In this document: in pieces, positions 1 through 5,346 of the stretch | Position numbering within the stretch: position 1 is the stretch's first letter | Layout: each line of letters begins with the position of its first letter | Source of the DNA: Candidatus Eisenbergiella stercorigallinarum | GTDB lineage: Bacteria > Bacillota > Clostridia > Lachnospirales > Lachnospiraceae | DNA length: 5,346 nt | Direction of reading: 5' to 3' | Assembly (NCBI GenBank): GCA_019120525.1 | Contig: DWUW01000260.1 | Coordinates: forward strand, 1-5,346 | Translations under genes and position numbers: made by a program | Notes under the pieces: model-generated | Databases searched by the model: none | What the model was told of the DNA's origin: nothing | The model's input: the letters and a program-made list of their open reading frames with translations, nothing else

Positions 1-472
1 CTCGGAGCATAACGAGAAGGAACGAAGCCGTCAGAGCGCTTATAACGCCTGCTATTTTGTGCTGAATGACGGGCGGGAGAAGATCTATGAAAAGATCGAC
101 CGCCGGGTGGACCGGATGCTCTCAGACGGACTGGTGAGGGAAGTGCAGGCGCTGAAGGAAATGGGCTGTACCAGAGAGCTGGTGTCCATGCAGGGCCTCG
201 GCTATAAGGAGATCCTGGGATATCTGGACGGAGAATACGATCTGGACCGGGCGGTCTATCTGATCAAACGGGACACCAGGCATTTCGCGAAAAGACAGCT
301 GACGTGGTTTCGCAGGGAACGGGACGTGATCTGGCTGAACCGGCAGGATTTTCCTTCGGAGGATGCGATCCTTTCCCGGATGATCGCGGAATGTGAAGAA
401 AGAGAAATGCTGCGGGAGCGGCCTGCGCCGCGGGAAGAAAAAGCGCGGGACGGAAAAGAAAGGAACGGTTGA
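1..472 (+). CDS. miaA: tRNA dimethylallyltransferase MiaA (5'-truncated by window edge)
   Basis: MiaA transfers a dimethylallyl group from DMAPP to N6 of A37 in tRNAs that read UNN codons, making i6A; it acts in the cytoplasm. Only the last 156 codons are present. The frame opens at position 2 and has no stop until TGA at 470-472. Family landmarks are a SEHNEKERSRQSAYNA stretch at the window edge, the segment SMQGLGYKEILGYLDGE near the middle, and the C-terminal signature RDTRHFAKRQLTWFRRERD followed by VIWL. The N-terminal P-loop and the DMAPP-site residues lie outside the window; the usual length is about 300-320 residues. The last 30 or so residues form a highly charged Glu/Arg/Lys tail that looks lineage-specific. 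A GTG at 59 is an internal valine, not a start. The next gene begins 7 bases after the stop, so co-transcription and translational coupling are likely. Confidence 0.95.
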   Translation, partial: SEHNEKERSRQSAYNACYFVLNDGREKIYEKIDRRVDRMLSDGLVREVQALKEMGCTRELVSMQGLGYKEILGYLDGEYDLDRAVYLIKRDTRHFAKRQLTWFRRERDVIWLNRQDFPSEDAILSRMIAECEEREMLRERPAPREEKARDGKERNG

Positions 473-479
473 CAGGAAG

Positions 480-1814
480 ATGGAAAAAAAGGAAGAAACG
501 GCATACAGGAAAAAACAGATTTGGGAGACGGAGGCTTCCATCACGAATTTTTACCGTACCATGGGAATCTCCGAACCGGTCTGCGCCTTCGGGAAAAGCG
601 TGCTTGCCTCTCTGGAGGAACGGTTTAAAGGGATCGATGAAACGGCGGAATACAACCAGCTGAAGGTGCTCAAGGCCATGCAGGATAACCGGGTGAGCGA
701 GGCCTGCCTGCTGGGAACCACGGGCTACGGCTACAATGATCTGGGCAGGGATACGCTGGAGGCAGTCTATGCGTCCGTTTTCCATACAGAGGACGCCCTG
801 GTGCGCCCGCAGATCACCTGCGGCACCCATGCGCTGGCGCTTGCCCTGATGTCGAACCTCCGCCCGGGCGACGAGCTGCTTTCCCCGGTGGGAAAGCCCT
901 ACGATACGCTGGAGGAGGTGATCGGCATCCGGGAAAGCAGAGGCTCCCTGAAGGAGTACGGCATCAGCTACCGCCAGGTGGATCTTCTGCCGGACGGCGG
1001 CTTTGATTATGAGGGCATCCGCGCCGCTCTGAACGAAAAAACAAAGCTGGTCACCATCCAGCGCTCCAAGGGCTACCAGACCAGGCCTACCCTTTCCGTA
1101 GCGGCCATCGGGGAACTGATCTCCTTCATCAAAGGGATCCGGCCGGATGTGATCTGTATGGTGGACAACTGCTACGGAGAGTTCGTGGAGCGGATCGAGC
1201 CCACCGACGTGGGTGCGGACATGTGCGTGGGCTCCCTCATCAAAAATCCGGGCGGCGGCCTCGCGCCCATCGGCGGCTATATCGCTGGGAAAAAGGAATG
1301 CGTGGAAAATGCGGCCCGCCGCCTGACCTCTCCGGGCCTTGGAAAAGAGGTCGGCGCTTCCCTTGGGATCCTTCCCCAGTTTTATCAGGGCTTCTTTCTT
1401 GCCCCCACTGTGACGGCAGGCGCGCTGAAGGGAGCGATCTTCGCGGCGAATCTGTTTGAACGCCTGGGCTTTCCGGTGGTGCCAAACGGGACGGAAAGCC
1501 GGCACGATATCATCCAGGCCGTCACCTTCCACGATCCGAAGGGACTGATCGCGTTCTGCGAGGGGATCCAGGCGGCAGCGCCCGTGGACAGCTTTGTGGT
1601 TCCGGAGCCCTGGGACATGCCGGGCTATGACAGCCAGGTGATCATGGCGGCGGGAGCCTTTGTGTCCGGCTCCTCCATCGAGCTTTCCGCGGACGGGCCC
1701 TTAAAGCCGCCCTATGCGGTCTACTTCCAGGGCGGCCTCACCTGGCCCCACGCCAAGTTCGGCATCCTGAAGGCGCTGCAGCGCTGCGTGGACGCTGGGG
1801 CGGTCCGTCTGTAG
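480..1814 (+). CDS. Methionine gamma-lyase family PLP-dependent enzyme ('aluminium resistance protein' family)
   Basis: This is a fold-type I, PLP-dependent enzyme related to Cys/Met-metabolism lyases, of 444 codons (family usually about 410-430). Visible landmarks are the N-terminal TTGYGYNDLGRDTLE (residues 80-94), CGTHA (114-118; cofactor phosphate and ring contacts), VDNCYGEF (228-235), where Asp229 should bind the pyridine nitrogen, and GSLIKNPGGG, where Lys255 is the predicted Schiff-base lysine. Homologues are annotated as methionine gamma-lyase or aluminium resistance protein, but the physiological substrate is poorly established, so I give no gene symbol. I chose ATG 480 because it is the only in-frame ATG near the conserved region. 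Its Shine-Dalgarno is poor: AGGAAG at 474-479 abuts the ATG, and AGGAA at 461-465 lies 14 bases away. Initiation therefore probably depends on ribosomes finishing miaA 7 bases upstream. A GTG at 393 would add 29 basic residues inside miaA and is unlikely. Placement next to miaA is common in Clostridia. Confidence 0.9.
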   Translation: MEKKEETAYRKKQIWETEASITNFYRTMGISEPVCAFGKSVLASLEERFKGIDETAEYNQLKVLKAMQDNRVSEACLLGTTGYGYNDLGRDTLEAVYASVFHTEDALVRPQITCGTHALALALMSNLRPGDELLSPVGKPYDTLEEVIGIRESRGSLKEYGISYRQVDLLPDGGFDYEGIRAALNEKTKLVTIQRSKGYQTRPTLSVAAIGELISFIKGIRPDVICMVDNCYGEFVERIEPTDVGADMCVGSLIKNPGGGLAPIGGYIAGKKECVENAARRLTSPGLGKEVGASLGILPQFYQGFFLAPTVTAGALKGAIFAANLFERLGFPVVPNGTESRHDIIQAVTFHDPKGLIAFCEGIQAAAPVDSFVVPEPWDMPGYDSQVIMAAGAFVSGSSIELSADGPLKPPYAVYFQGGLTWPHAKFGILKALQRCVDAGAVRL

Positions 1815-1834
1815 CACGAAGCCCACCCCGGGCG

Positions 1835-1879
1835 AAAGGCAGGCAGCCCGCCCGGGCTGAGAGCGGCCGCCTGCCTTTT
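1835..1879 (+). terminator. Probable intrinsic terminator after the PLP-enzyme gene
   Basis: AAAGGCAGGC (1835-1844) pairs perfectly with GCCTGCCTTT (1869-1878), closing a loop that contains a second hairpin, AGCCC (1845-1849) with GGGCT (1854-1858). The structure begins about 20 bases after the stop codon. The T run is short (TTTT, 1876-1879, then GG), so termination may be incomplete. The A run on the left arm means it could also act in the other direction. Confidence 0.6.
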
Positions 1880-1998
1880 GGCCTGTCGGAATGGGAGGAA
1901 AGCCGTCGGATAAGGCGAAATTTTTTCCCATTCGCTTCTATACACCGATTTGGAAGTATGTTAATATATGTATTGGCAAAACCTGTAAGGATAAACGG
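1880..1998 (+). promoter_or_regulatory. AT-rich leader upstream of the DUF4321 gene; candidate promoter region
   Basis: The composition changes abruptly from GC-rich to AT-rich between about 1918 and 1980, as expected for a promoter following a terminator. TTGGAA (1950-1955) resembles a -35 element. TAATAT (1962-1967) and TATATG (1965-1970) resemble -10 elements, but none of these pairs has good 16-18 base spacing, so the exact promoter is unresolved. No gene or recognisable RNA element is visible here. The ribosome binding site TAAGG (1986-1990) lies 8 bases before the ATG at 1999. Confidence 0.3.
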
Positions 1999-2247
1999 AT
2001 GAAGAAGATGAAGAGTAAAAACGGATGGACCTGTCTGCTTCTTGCGCTTGCGGGAGTGGTGCTTGGCGGCTTTATCGGCAGCCTGTTTCCCTCCAGCATG
2101 CTGAATTTCGGACAGACCTTTGGACTGACCAGCCCGATGGTCCTGGATTTCGGGATCCTGACCATCACTTTTGCGCTGACCATTAAAATTACGATCGCGA
2201 GCATTCTGGGGATCGTGATCGCGCTGCTCATTTACCGATTCCTGTAG
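1999..2247 (+). CDS. DUF4321 family small membrane protein
   Basis: This is an 82-residue protein with two predicted membrane helices. Residues 1-9 are basic (MKKMKSKNG). Helix 1 spans about 10-30 and carries a glycine-rich GGFIGSLFP end. Residues 31-50 form a polar loop containing LNFGQTFGLTSP and a conserved-looking LDFGILTITFALTIK block, and helix 2 spans about 53-80, ending in a basic YRFL tail. The pattern and length match the DUF4321 proteins of Clostridia, whose function is unknown. ATG 1999 was chosen because TAAGG sits 8 bases upstream and the sequence before it (from 1891 in frame) is not family-like; ATG 2008 is an alternative. The gene sits between a probable terminator and radC-mreBCD. 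This placement, and its membrane nature, hint at an envelope role, but that is inference only. Confidence 0.85.
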   Translation: MKKMKSKNGWTCLLLALAGVVLGGFIGSLFPSSMLNFGQTFGLTSPMVLDFGILTITFALTIKITIASILGIVIALLIYRFL

Positions 2248-2280
2248 GCGGAGGCCGCCCGCGGCACTGCCGCTCCTTTC
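2248..2280 (+). other. GC-rich hairpin region between the DUF4321 gene and radC
   Basis: Two mutually exclusive hairpins can form just after the DUF4321 stop codon: GCCG (2254-2257) with CGGC (2262-2265), and GCGGC (2261-2265) with GCCGC (2269-2273). The sequence that follows, TCCTTTC, is only weakly pyrimidine/T-rich. It could be a leaky terminator or an attenuating or processing structure; it lacks a convincing T run. Confidence 0.35.
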
Positions 2281-2287
2281 AGAATTT

Positions 2288-2334
2288 GCCTGCCTTTTGG
2301 ATCTGCGTTCGGAATCGTGCGGAAAAGAGGCAGT
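2288..2334 (+). promoter_or_regulatory. radC leader with imperfect hairpin covering its ribosome binding site
   Basis: The radC Shine-Dalgarno is AGAGG (2326-2330), only 4 bases before ATG 2335. CTGCCTTTT (2290-2298) can pair with AAAA (2323-2326) plus GGCAG (2329-2333), leaving a two-base bulge and a 24-base loop. This would partly occlude the site. The left arm is part of a 13-base copy of the upstream terminator arm (1869-1881). No convincing promoter hexamers are visible in this short gap. Confidence 0.3.
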
Positions 2335-3036
2335 ATGAATCAGACAACAGAAAAGCAACCATGCTATGAAAAGATGAAGCCCTATGAGAAGTTCCTGGCA
2401 AGAGGGCCGGAATATCTCACGGAGGCGGAACTTCTTGCGATCATCATCCGGACGGGAACGAAGAACCAGGATTCCCTGGAACTGGCAAACCAGATCCTTT
2501 CGCTTCCGAAAGGACAGGAGAAGGGACTTTTGGGACTGCAGTACCTGTCTGTGGCGGATCTGTGCAGGGTCAGCGGGATCGGACAGGTGAAGGCGGTAAA
2601 GATCAAATGTCTCATGGAGCTTTCCCGCCGCATGTCCATGGCGGACAGGCGGGAACGCCTTCAGTTTACCAGACCGGAAACCGTGGCAGACTATTACATG
2701 GAGCGCATGCGGTACCTGCAGACGGAAGAGGTGATCCTGGCGATGACCGACAACAAGAACCGGCTGATCTGCGACCGGGTGCTTTCCAGGGGAACGGTGA
2801 ACTGTTCCCTGACATCGCCCAGGGAGATCTTTCTCGTAGCGCTGGAATACCATGCGGTGCATATCCTGCTGATCCACAATCACCCAAGCGGTGACGCGGC
2901 GCCCAGCAGACAGGATATTGAAGTTACGGAGCATCTTGCCAGGCTGTGCGAAATGATGCAGCTTCCCCTTCTGGACCATATCATCGTTGGGGACGGCTGC
3001 TATGTGAGCTTTAAGGAATCCGGCCTGCTTAAATAA
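2335..3036 (+). CDS. radC: RadC family JAB/MPN domain protein
   Basis: This is a 233-residue protein of typical RadC length. The N-terminal part has the UPF0758 layout: MKPYEKFLARGPEYLTEAEL, then LLAIIIRTGTKNQDSLELA, then a helix-hairpin-helix with VSGIGQVKAVKI (Gly81 and Gly83). The C-terminal JAB/MPN domain has a complete zinc-site pattern: a glutamate at 131/132 (TEEVILAM), His181-x-His183-Pro, Ser191 and Asp194 in HNHPSGDAAPSRQD. These are the ligands of JAMM metalloproteases and of RadC structures. The biological role is unsettled. The original link to DNA repair was later questioned, and no enzymatic activity is firmly established. ATG 2335 is preferred over GTG 2317 because AGAGG lies just upstream and the family start matches. 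It ends 16 bases before mreB, an arrangement widespread in bacteria, and probably belongs to the same transcript. Confidence 0.95.
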   Translation: MNQTTEKQPCYEKMKPYEKFLARGPEYLTEAELLAIIIRTGTKNQDSLELANQILSLPKGQEKGLLGLQYLSVADLCRVSGIGQVKAVKIKCLMELSRRMSMADRRERLQFTRPETVADYYMERMRYLQTEEVILAMTDNKNRLICDRVLSRGTVNCSLTSPREIFLVALEYHAVHILLIHNHPSGDAAPSRQDIEVTEHLARLCEMMQLPLLDHIIVGDGCYVSFKESGLLK

Positions 3037-3038
3037 GG

Positions 3039-3055
3039 AAGGAGAAATCATTTTG
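3039..3055 (+). promoter_or_regulatory. Strong ribosome binding site fixing a TTG start for mreB
   Basis: AAGGAG (3039-3044) is followed by an 8-base spacer and TTG (3053-3055). No in-frame ATG or GTG exists near the conserved N-terminus (FGIDLGT), so TTG is the start. The strong site probably compensates for the weak start codon. Confidence 0.85.
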
Positions 3056-4063
3056 TCTACGAATGCTTTTGGAATCGATCTGGGTACCAGTAATATCAAG
3101 ATTTACAGCGCGGCGGACGACCACATCATGATCGAGAAGAACATGATCGCGATCCAGAATAAGAAAAATATCTTCGCTTACGGGGATTCCGCTTATGAAA
3201 TGTATGAAAAGGCGCCGGGGAATATTCAGATTTCCTATCCGCTGATGAACGGCGTGATCGCCGATATCCGGAACATGGAAACGCTGGTCCGCTTTTTCAT
3301 CACGGATATCTCCAAGGGGAATGTGAAGCCCGCGGATTATTACATCGCGGTGCCGACAGATATCACGGAGGTGGAGAAAAGGGCCTTCTACGACCTGATC
3401 AAGGATGCGGGCGTGAAGGCGAAAAAGATCATGGTGGTGGAAAAGGCGGTGGCGGACGGCCTTGGCCTTGACATCGATGTGAAGAATTCCCAGGGCGTCC
3501 TGGTGGTAAACGTGGGACATGATACCACGGAGGTTTCGATCCTTTCCCTTGGAGGCATCGTGCTGAGCCGTCTGATCAAGACCGGAGGCCTGAAGTTCGA
3601 CGAGGCTATCCGCGGGGCAGTCCGCAAGGAATACGGCCTTCTGATCGGCGGGAAGACGGCGGAGAGCATCAAAAAATCCCTGGCGTCCATGGAAGAAGCG
3701 GGAACAGGCGCGCAGGTGTTCGGCCGTGATATTGTGACCGGCCTTCCCGTGGAGAGGGAGATCCCTTCGGATCTGGTGGTTTCCTGCCTGGAGGAGCATT
3801 TTAACGCGATCATTGACTGTGTGAAGCTGATCCTGGAGCGCACGCCTCCGGAGCTGGGCGCGGACATTTACCGTCACGGCATCTACCTGACCGGCGGGGC
3901 GTCGCAGATCAGCCATCTGGCGGACCGGCTGAAGAACAGCACGGGCCTGAAGGTGAACGTGGCGGAGCGCCCTGTGGAAAGCGTTGTCCTGGGGCTTGCC
4001 AAGATCCTGAACGATGATAATTACAAGTCGGTTGCCTATGCGATCGAAGGGATGGGTAAATGA
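3053..4063 (+). CDS. mreB: MreB/Mbl-type actin-like rod-shape protein with divergent ATPase site
   Basis: This 336-residue bacterial actin homologue forms membrane-associated filaments that guide lateral wall synthesis with MreC/MreD, RodA and PBP2. Visible signatures are phosphate-1 GIDLGTSN (residues 7-14), PLMNGVIADI, VPTDITEVEKRA, the phosphate-2 region NVGHDTTEVSILSLGG (153-168), GRDIVTGLP, LERTPPELGADI and the adenosine motif YLTGGAS (278-284). Several residues differ from classical MreB. Aligned from memory to Thermotoga maritima MreB with matching numbering, catalytic Glu131 is Lys131, Asp153 is Asn153, Gly156 is His156 and Gly157 is Asp157, while Thr158 is kept. LTGGG is LTGGA. Asp9 and Thr12 of phosphate-1 are intact. 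Lachnospiraceae MreB-like proteins, as I recall, share part of this pattern, so this looks like a lineage variant rather than a decayed gene: the frame is intact and there is an MreC/MreD operon. Its stop overlaps the mreC start (ATGA). A second, canonical MreB may exist elsewhere in the genome. Confidence 0.9.
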   Translation: MSTNAFGIDLGTSNIKIYSAADDHIMIEKNMIAIQNKKNIFAYGDSAYEMYEKAPGNIQISYPLMNGVIADIRNMETLVRFFITDISKGNVKPADYYIAVPTDITEVEKRAFYDLIKDAGVKAKKIMVVEKAVADGLGLDIDVKNSQGVLVVNVGHDTTEVSILSLGGIVLSRLIKTGGLKFDEAIRGAVRKEYGLLIGGKTAESIKKSLASMEEAGTGAQVFGRDIVTGLPVEREIPSDLVVSCLEEHFNAIIDCVKLILERTPPELGADIYRHGIYLTGGASQISHLADRLKNSTGLKVNVAERPVESVVLGLAKILNDDNYKSVAYAIEGMGK

Positions 4064-4938
4064 GTCCTGTAGTCAAAAAAAAGAAAAACAAGTTTACGCT
4101 GCCCGGTAAATATGTACTGATGATCCTTTCCGGGCTCTGCGTGCTCCTGATGATCATTACCTTCCGCACAAACCTGTTCGAAGGGCCGCTTCGTACTGTC
4201 GCGGGCTATATCGTGGTTCCCTTCCAGGAAGGGATCGCCTCTGTGGGAGGTTATCTGTACGACCGCGCGGAGGAAATGGGACGGCTGCAGGACGCGCTGG
4301 CTGAAAACGAACGTCTGCAGGAGGAAGTTGCCAGCCTTACCATGGAAAACGCCCAGCTGCAGCAGGAGCGCTATGAGCTGGAAAATCTTCGCAGGCTGTA
4401 CGATATCGATCAGGAGACTTCCGATTATGAAAAGACCGGCGCGCGGGTGATCGCCAGCGACGCCACCAACTGGTTTTATTCCTTTACCATAGACAAGGGA
4501 TCGGAGGACGGGATCGAAGTGGACATGAACGTGATTGCCGGCGGCGGGCTTGTGGGGCGGGTTGTGAGCGTCGGGTCCAATTACGCGCAGGTCCAGTCCA
4601 TCATTGCCGACAACGCCAACGTGTATGCGACTGTGCTTACCACCTCCGCCAATCTCCTGGTTTCCGGCGATCTTCAGTCCGTCATGACGGACGGCGTGAT
4701 CCGCTTCGAGCAGCTTTCCGACAGGAATGACCAGGTGCAGACAGGAGACAAGGTAGTCACGTCGGATATCAGCAGCAAATACCTTCCTGATATCCCGGTC
4801 GGCTACATCGGATCCATCGAGACCGCCGCGAACAATATGACCAAATACGGTACGATCACGCCCGTCGCGGATTTCCAGCATCTGCAGGAGGTTCTTGTGA
4901 TCCTGGAGACGAAGCGGCAGATTTCGGAAGAAGAATAG
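4060..4938 (+). CDS. mreC: Rod shape-determining protein MreC
   Basis: This is a 292-residue bitopic membrane protein that links MreB filaments to the extracytoplasmic wall-synthesis machinery (PBP2/RodA). It has a short Lys-rich cytoplasmic tail (residues 6-11), one membrane helix at about 18-35 and a coiled coil at about 68-115 with leucines at 76, 80, 86, 93, 100, 107 and 110. The double beta-barrel domain of the family follows, with typical blocks NWFYSFTIDKGSEDGI (137-152), a GGGLVGRVV block (161-169), IIADNANVYATV and, near the end, DIPVGYIGSI. The Glu-rich end (ISEEE) is short. Length matches the family. ATG 4060 overlaps the mreB stop by ATGA; AGGGA at 4048-4052 is 7 bases upstream, so translation is likely coupled to mreB. 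An A8 run lies at 4075-4082, five codons into the gene. Confidence 0.95.
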   Translation: MSPVVKKKKNKFTLPGKYVLMILSGLCVLLMIITFRTNLFEGPLRTVAGYIVVPFQEGIASVGGYLYDRAEEMGRLQDALAENERLQEEVASLTMENAQLQQERYELENLRRLYDIDQETSDYEKTGARVIASDATNWFYSFTIDKGSEDGIEVDMNVIAGGGLVGRVVSVGSNYAQVQSIIADNANVYATVLTTSANLLVSGDLQSVMTDGVIRFEQLSDRNDQVQTGDKVVTSDISSKYLPDIPVGYIGSIETAANNMTKYGTITPVADFQHLQEVLVILETKRQISEEE

Positions 4939-4953
4939 AAAGGCGGTGCGGAC

Positions 4954-5346
4954 GTGAGAAAATATCTTGTTCTGACGCTTTTGCTTGTCGCCTGCTATCT
5001 GCTGCAGGCGTCTGTGCTGCCGCACGCCGCGTTCGGCGGGATCATGCCGAACCTGCTGATCATCTTTGTCGCGTCCTGCGGCTTTATGAACGGAGAGCTC
5101 TGCGGACTGGCCGTGGGTTTTTTCTGCGGCCTTCTGGTGGATGTGTTCGGCGGGGATGTGATCGGGTTTTACGCGCTGATCTATATGATAACGGGATATA
5201 TCAACGGCATGTTCCAGAGGATCTTCTATCCGGAGGATATCAAACTGCCGTTGATATTGATTTTAGGAAGCGATGTGGGATACGGCGTACTGTGTTATCT
5301 GCTGCTGTTCCTTTTGAGGAGCAGGCTGGATATCGGCTTCTACATC
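4954..5346 (+). CDS. mreD: Rod shape-determining protein MreD (3'-truncated by window edge)
   Basis: This is a polytopic inner-membrane component of the Mre elongation complex. The first 131 codons are present and open to the last base; the family is usually about 160-175 residues. Features are a short basic start (MRKY), a first helix at about 4-20, and then the family hallmark PNLLIIF (32-38). Next come GELCGLAVGFFCGLLVDVF (47-65), GGDVIGFYALIYMITGYING (66-85) and a further pair of hydrophobic stretches separated by RIFYPEDIK. The acidic residues Glu48 and Asp63 inside otherwise hydrophobic helices are typical of MreD. GTG 4954 is chosen because AAAGGCGG (4939-4946) lies at suitable distance; a GTG at 4946 is out of frame and stops at once. 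It begins 15 bases after the mreC stop, so it is in the same operon. Confidence 0.93.
   Translation, partial: MRKYLVLTLLLVACYLLQASVLPHAAFGGIMPNLLIIFVASCGFMNGELCGLAVGFFCGLLVDVFGGDVIGFYALIYMITGYINGMFQRIFYPEDIKLPLILILGSDVGYGVLCYLLLFLLRSRLDIGFYI

Larger units (their letters stand above)
1869..2300 (+). repeat. Pair of 13-base direct repeats, GCCTGCCTTTTGG, flanking the DUF4321 gene
   Basis: GCCTGCCTTTTGG occurs at 1869-1881 and again at 2288-2300, in the gaps before and after the DUF4321 gene. The first copy is the right arm of the probable terminator; the second is at the 5' side of the radC leader. Only the repeat units themselves are repeated, not the gene between them. Confidence 0.55.

Noticed and set aside
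393..479. N-terminal extension of the PLP enzyme from GTG 393
   Set aside because: It would overlap miaA by 80 bases, encodes an unstructured basic stretch absent from the family, and lacks a convincing ribosome binding site.
264..1532. Long minus-strand open frame of 422 codons opposite miaA and the PLP-enzyme gene
   Set aside because: It lies wholly opposite two well-recognised genes, its translation is rich in His/Arg/Gly/Pro as expected from the complement of GC-rich codons, and it has no recognisable domain.
1891..1998. Upstream extension of the DUF4321 protein from ATG 1891
   Set aside because: The added 36 residues do not resemble the family, they run through the AT-rich promoter-like region, and ATG 1999 has a well-placed TAAGG.
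1815..1998. Possible riboswitch or small RNA in the gap after the PLP-enzyme gene
   Set aside because: Apart from the terminator-like inverted repeat I could not recognise any known aptamer core or conserved RNA motif.
1738..3099. Minus-strand open frame of 453 codons spanning the DUF4321 gene and radC
   Set aside because: It covers both the genes and the gaps on the other strand, carries no family signature and reads as low-complexity antisense composition.
3029..3916. Minus-strand open frame of 295 codons opposite mreB
   Set aside because: It is complementary to a clear actin-family gene and has an odd His/Asp-rich composition typical of antisense frames.
4036..5025. Minus-strand open frame of 329 codons opposite mreC
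   Set aside because: It is a shadow of mreC; no domain or hydrophobic pattern makes sense, and there is no independent ribosome binding or promoter evidence.
1..5346. Mobile element, phage, CRISPR or novel defence system
   Set aside because: All genes are core housekeeping families in a familiar order with even composition; there are no integrases, transposases or regularly spaced repeats.

Overview
The window looks like a chromosomal housekeeping segment from a Gram-positive anaerobe of the Clostridia, most likely Lachnospiraceae or a close relative. This rests on gene content and order (miaA, a methionine gamma-lyase-family PLP enzyme, a DUF4321 membrane protein, radC, then mreB-mreC-mreD), on strong AGGAGG-type ribosome binding sites, and on a divergent type of MreB that I recall from Lachnospiraceae. 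Base composition is moderately GC-rich with GC-rich third positions, which explains the long spurious reading frames on the minus strand. All supported genes are on the plus strand. I see no tRNA, rRNA, mobile element, phage gene or CRISPR array.

Layout. Positions 1-472 hold the C-terminal half of miaA (tRNA dimethylallyltransferase). Seven bases later comes a complete 444-codon PLP enzyme of the methionine gamma-lyase / 'aluminium resistance protein' family (480-1814). A G+C-rich inverted repeat with a short T run (about 1835-1879) probably ends this unit. A 184-base gap with an AT-rich stretch precedes an 82-residue two-helix DUF4321 protein (1999-2247). After an 87-base gap with a GC-rich hairpin comes radC (2335-3036). 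Sixteen bases further on, a strong Shine-Dalgarno serves a TTG-initiated mreB-type gene (3053-4063), which overlaps mreC by ATGA (4060-4938). mreD starts 15 bases after mreC (GTG at 4954) and runs off the window end after 131 codons.

Function. The left half is tRNA modification plus a PLP-dependent C-S lyase-like enzyme of unproven substrate. The right half is the rod-shape module: the cytoplasmic actin homologue MreB, the bitopic coiled-coil protein MreC and the polytopic protein MreD organise lateral peptidoglycan synthesis. DUF4321 and RadC lie directly upstream and may be co-transcribed with it.

Most notable observation. The MreB-type protein keeps the overall fold signatures but has several changes at positions that bind or hydrolyse ATP in classical MreB. 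The phosphate-2 motif reads NVGHDT instead of DIGGGT, and the residue aligned with the catalytic glutamate is Lys131. This suggests an actin-like scaffold with slow or no ATP hydrolysis. It is probably a lineage trait rather than a wholly new system. Otherwise the region is ordinary and well conserved.
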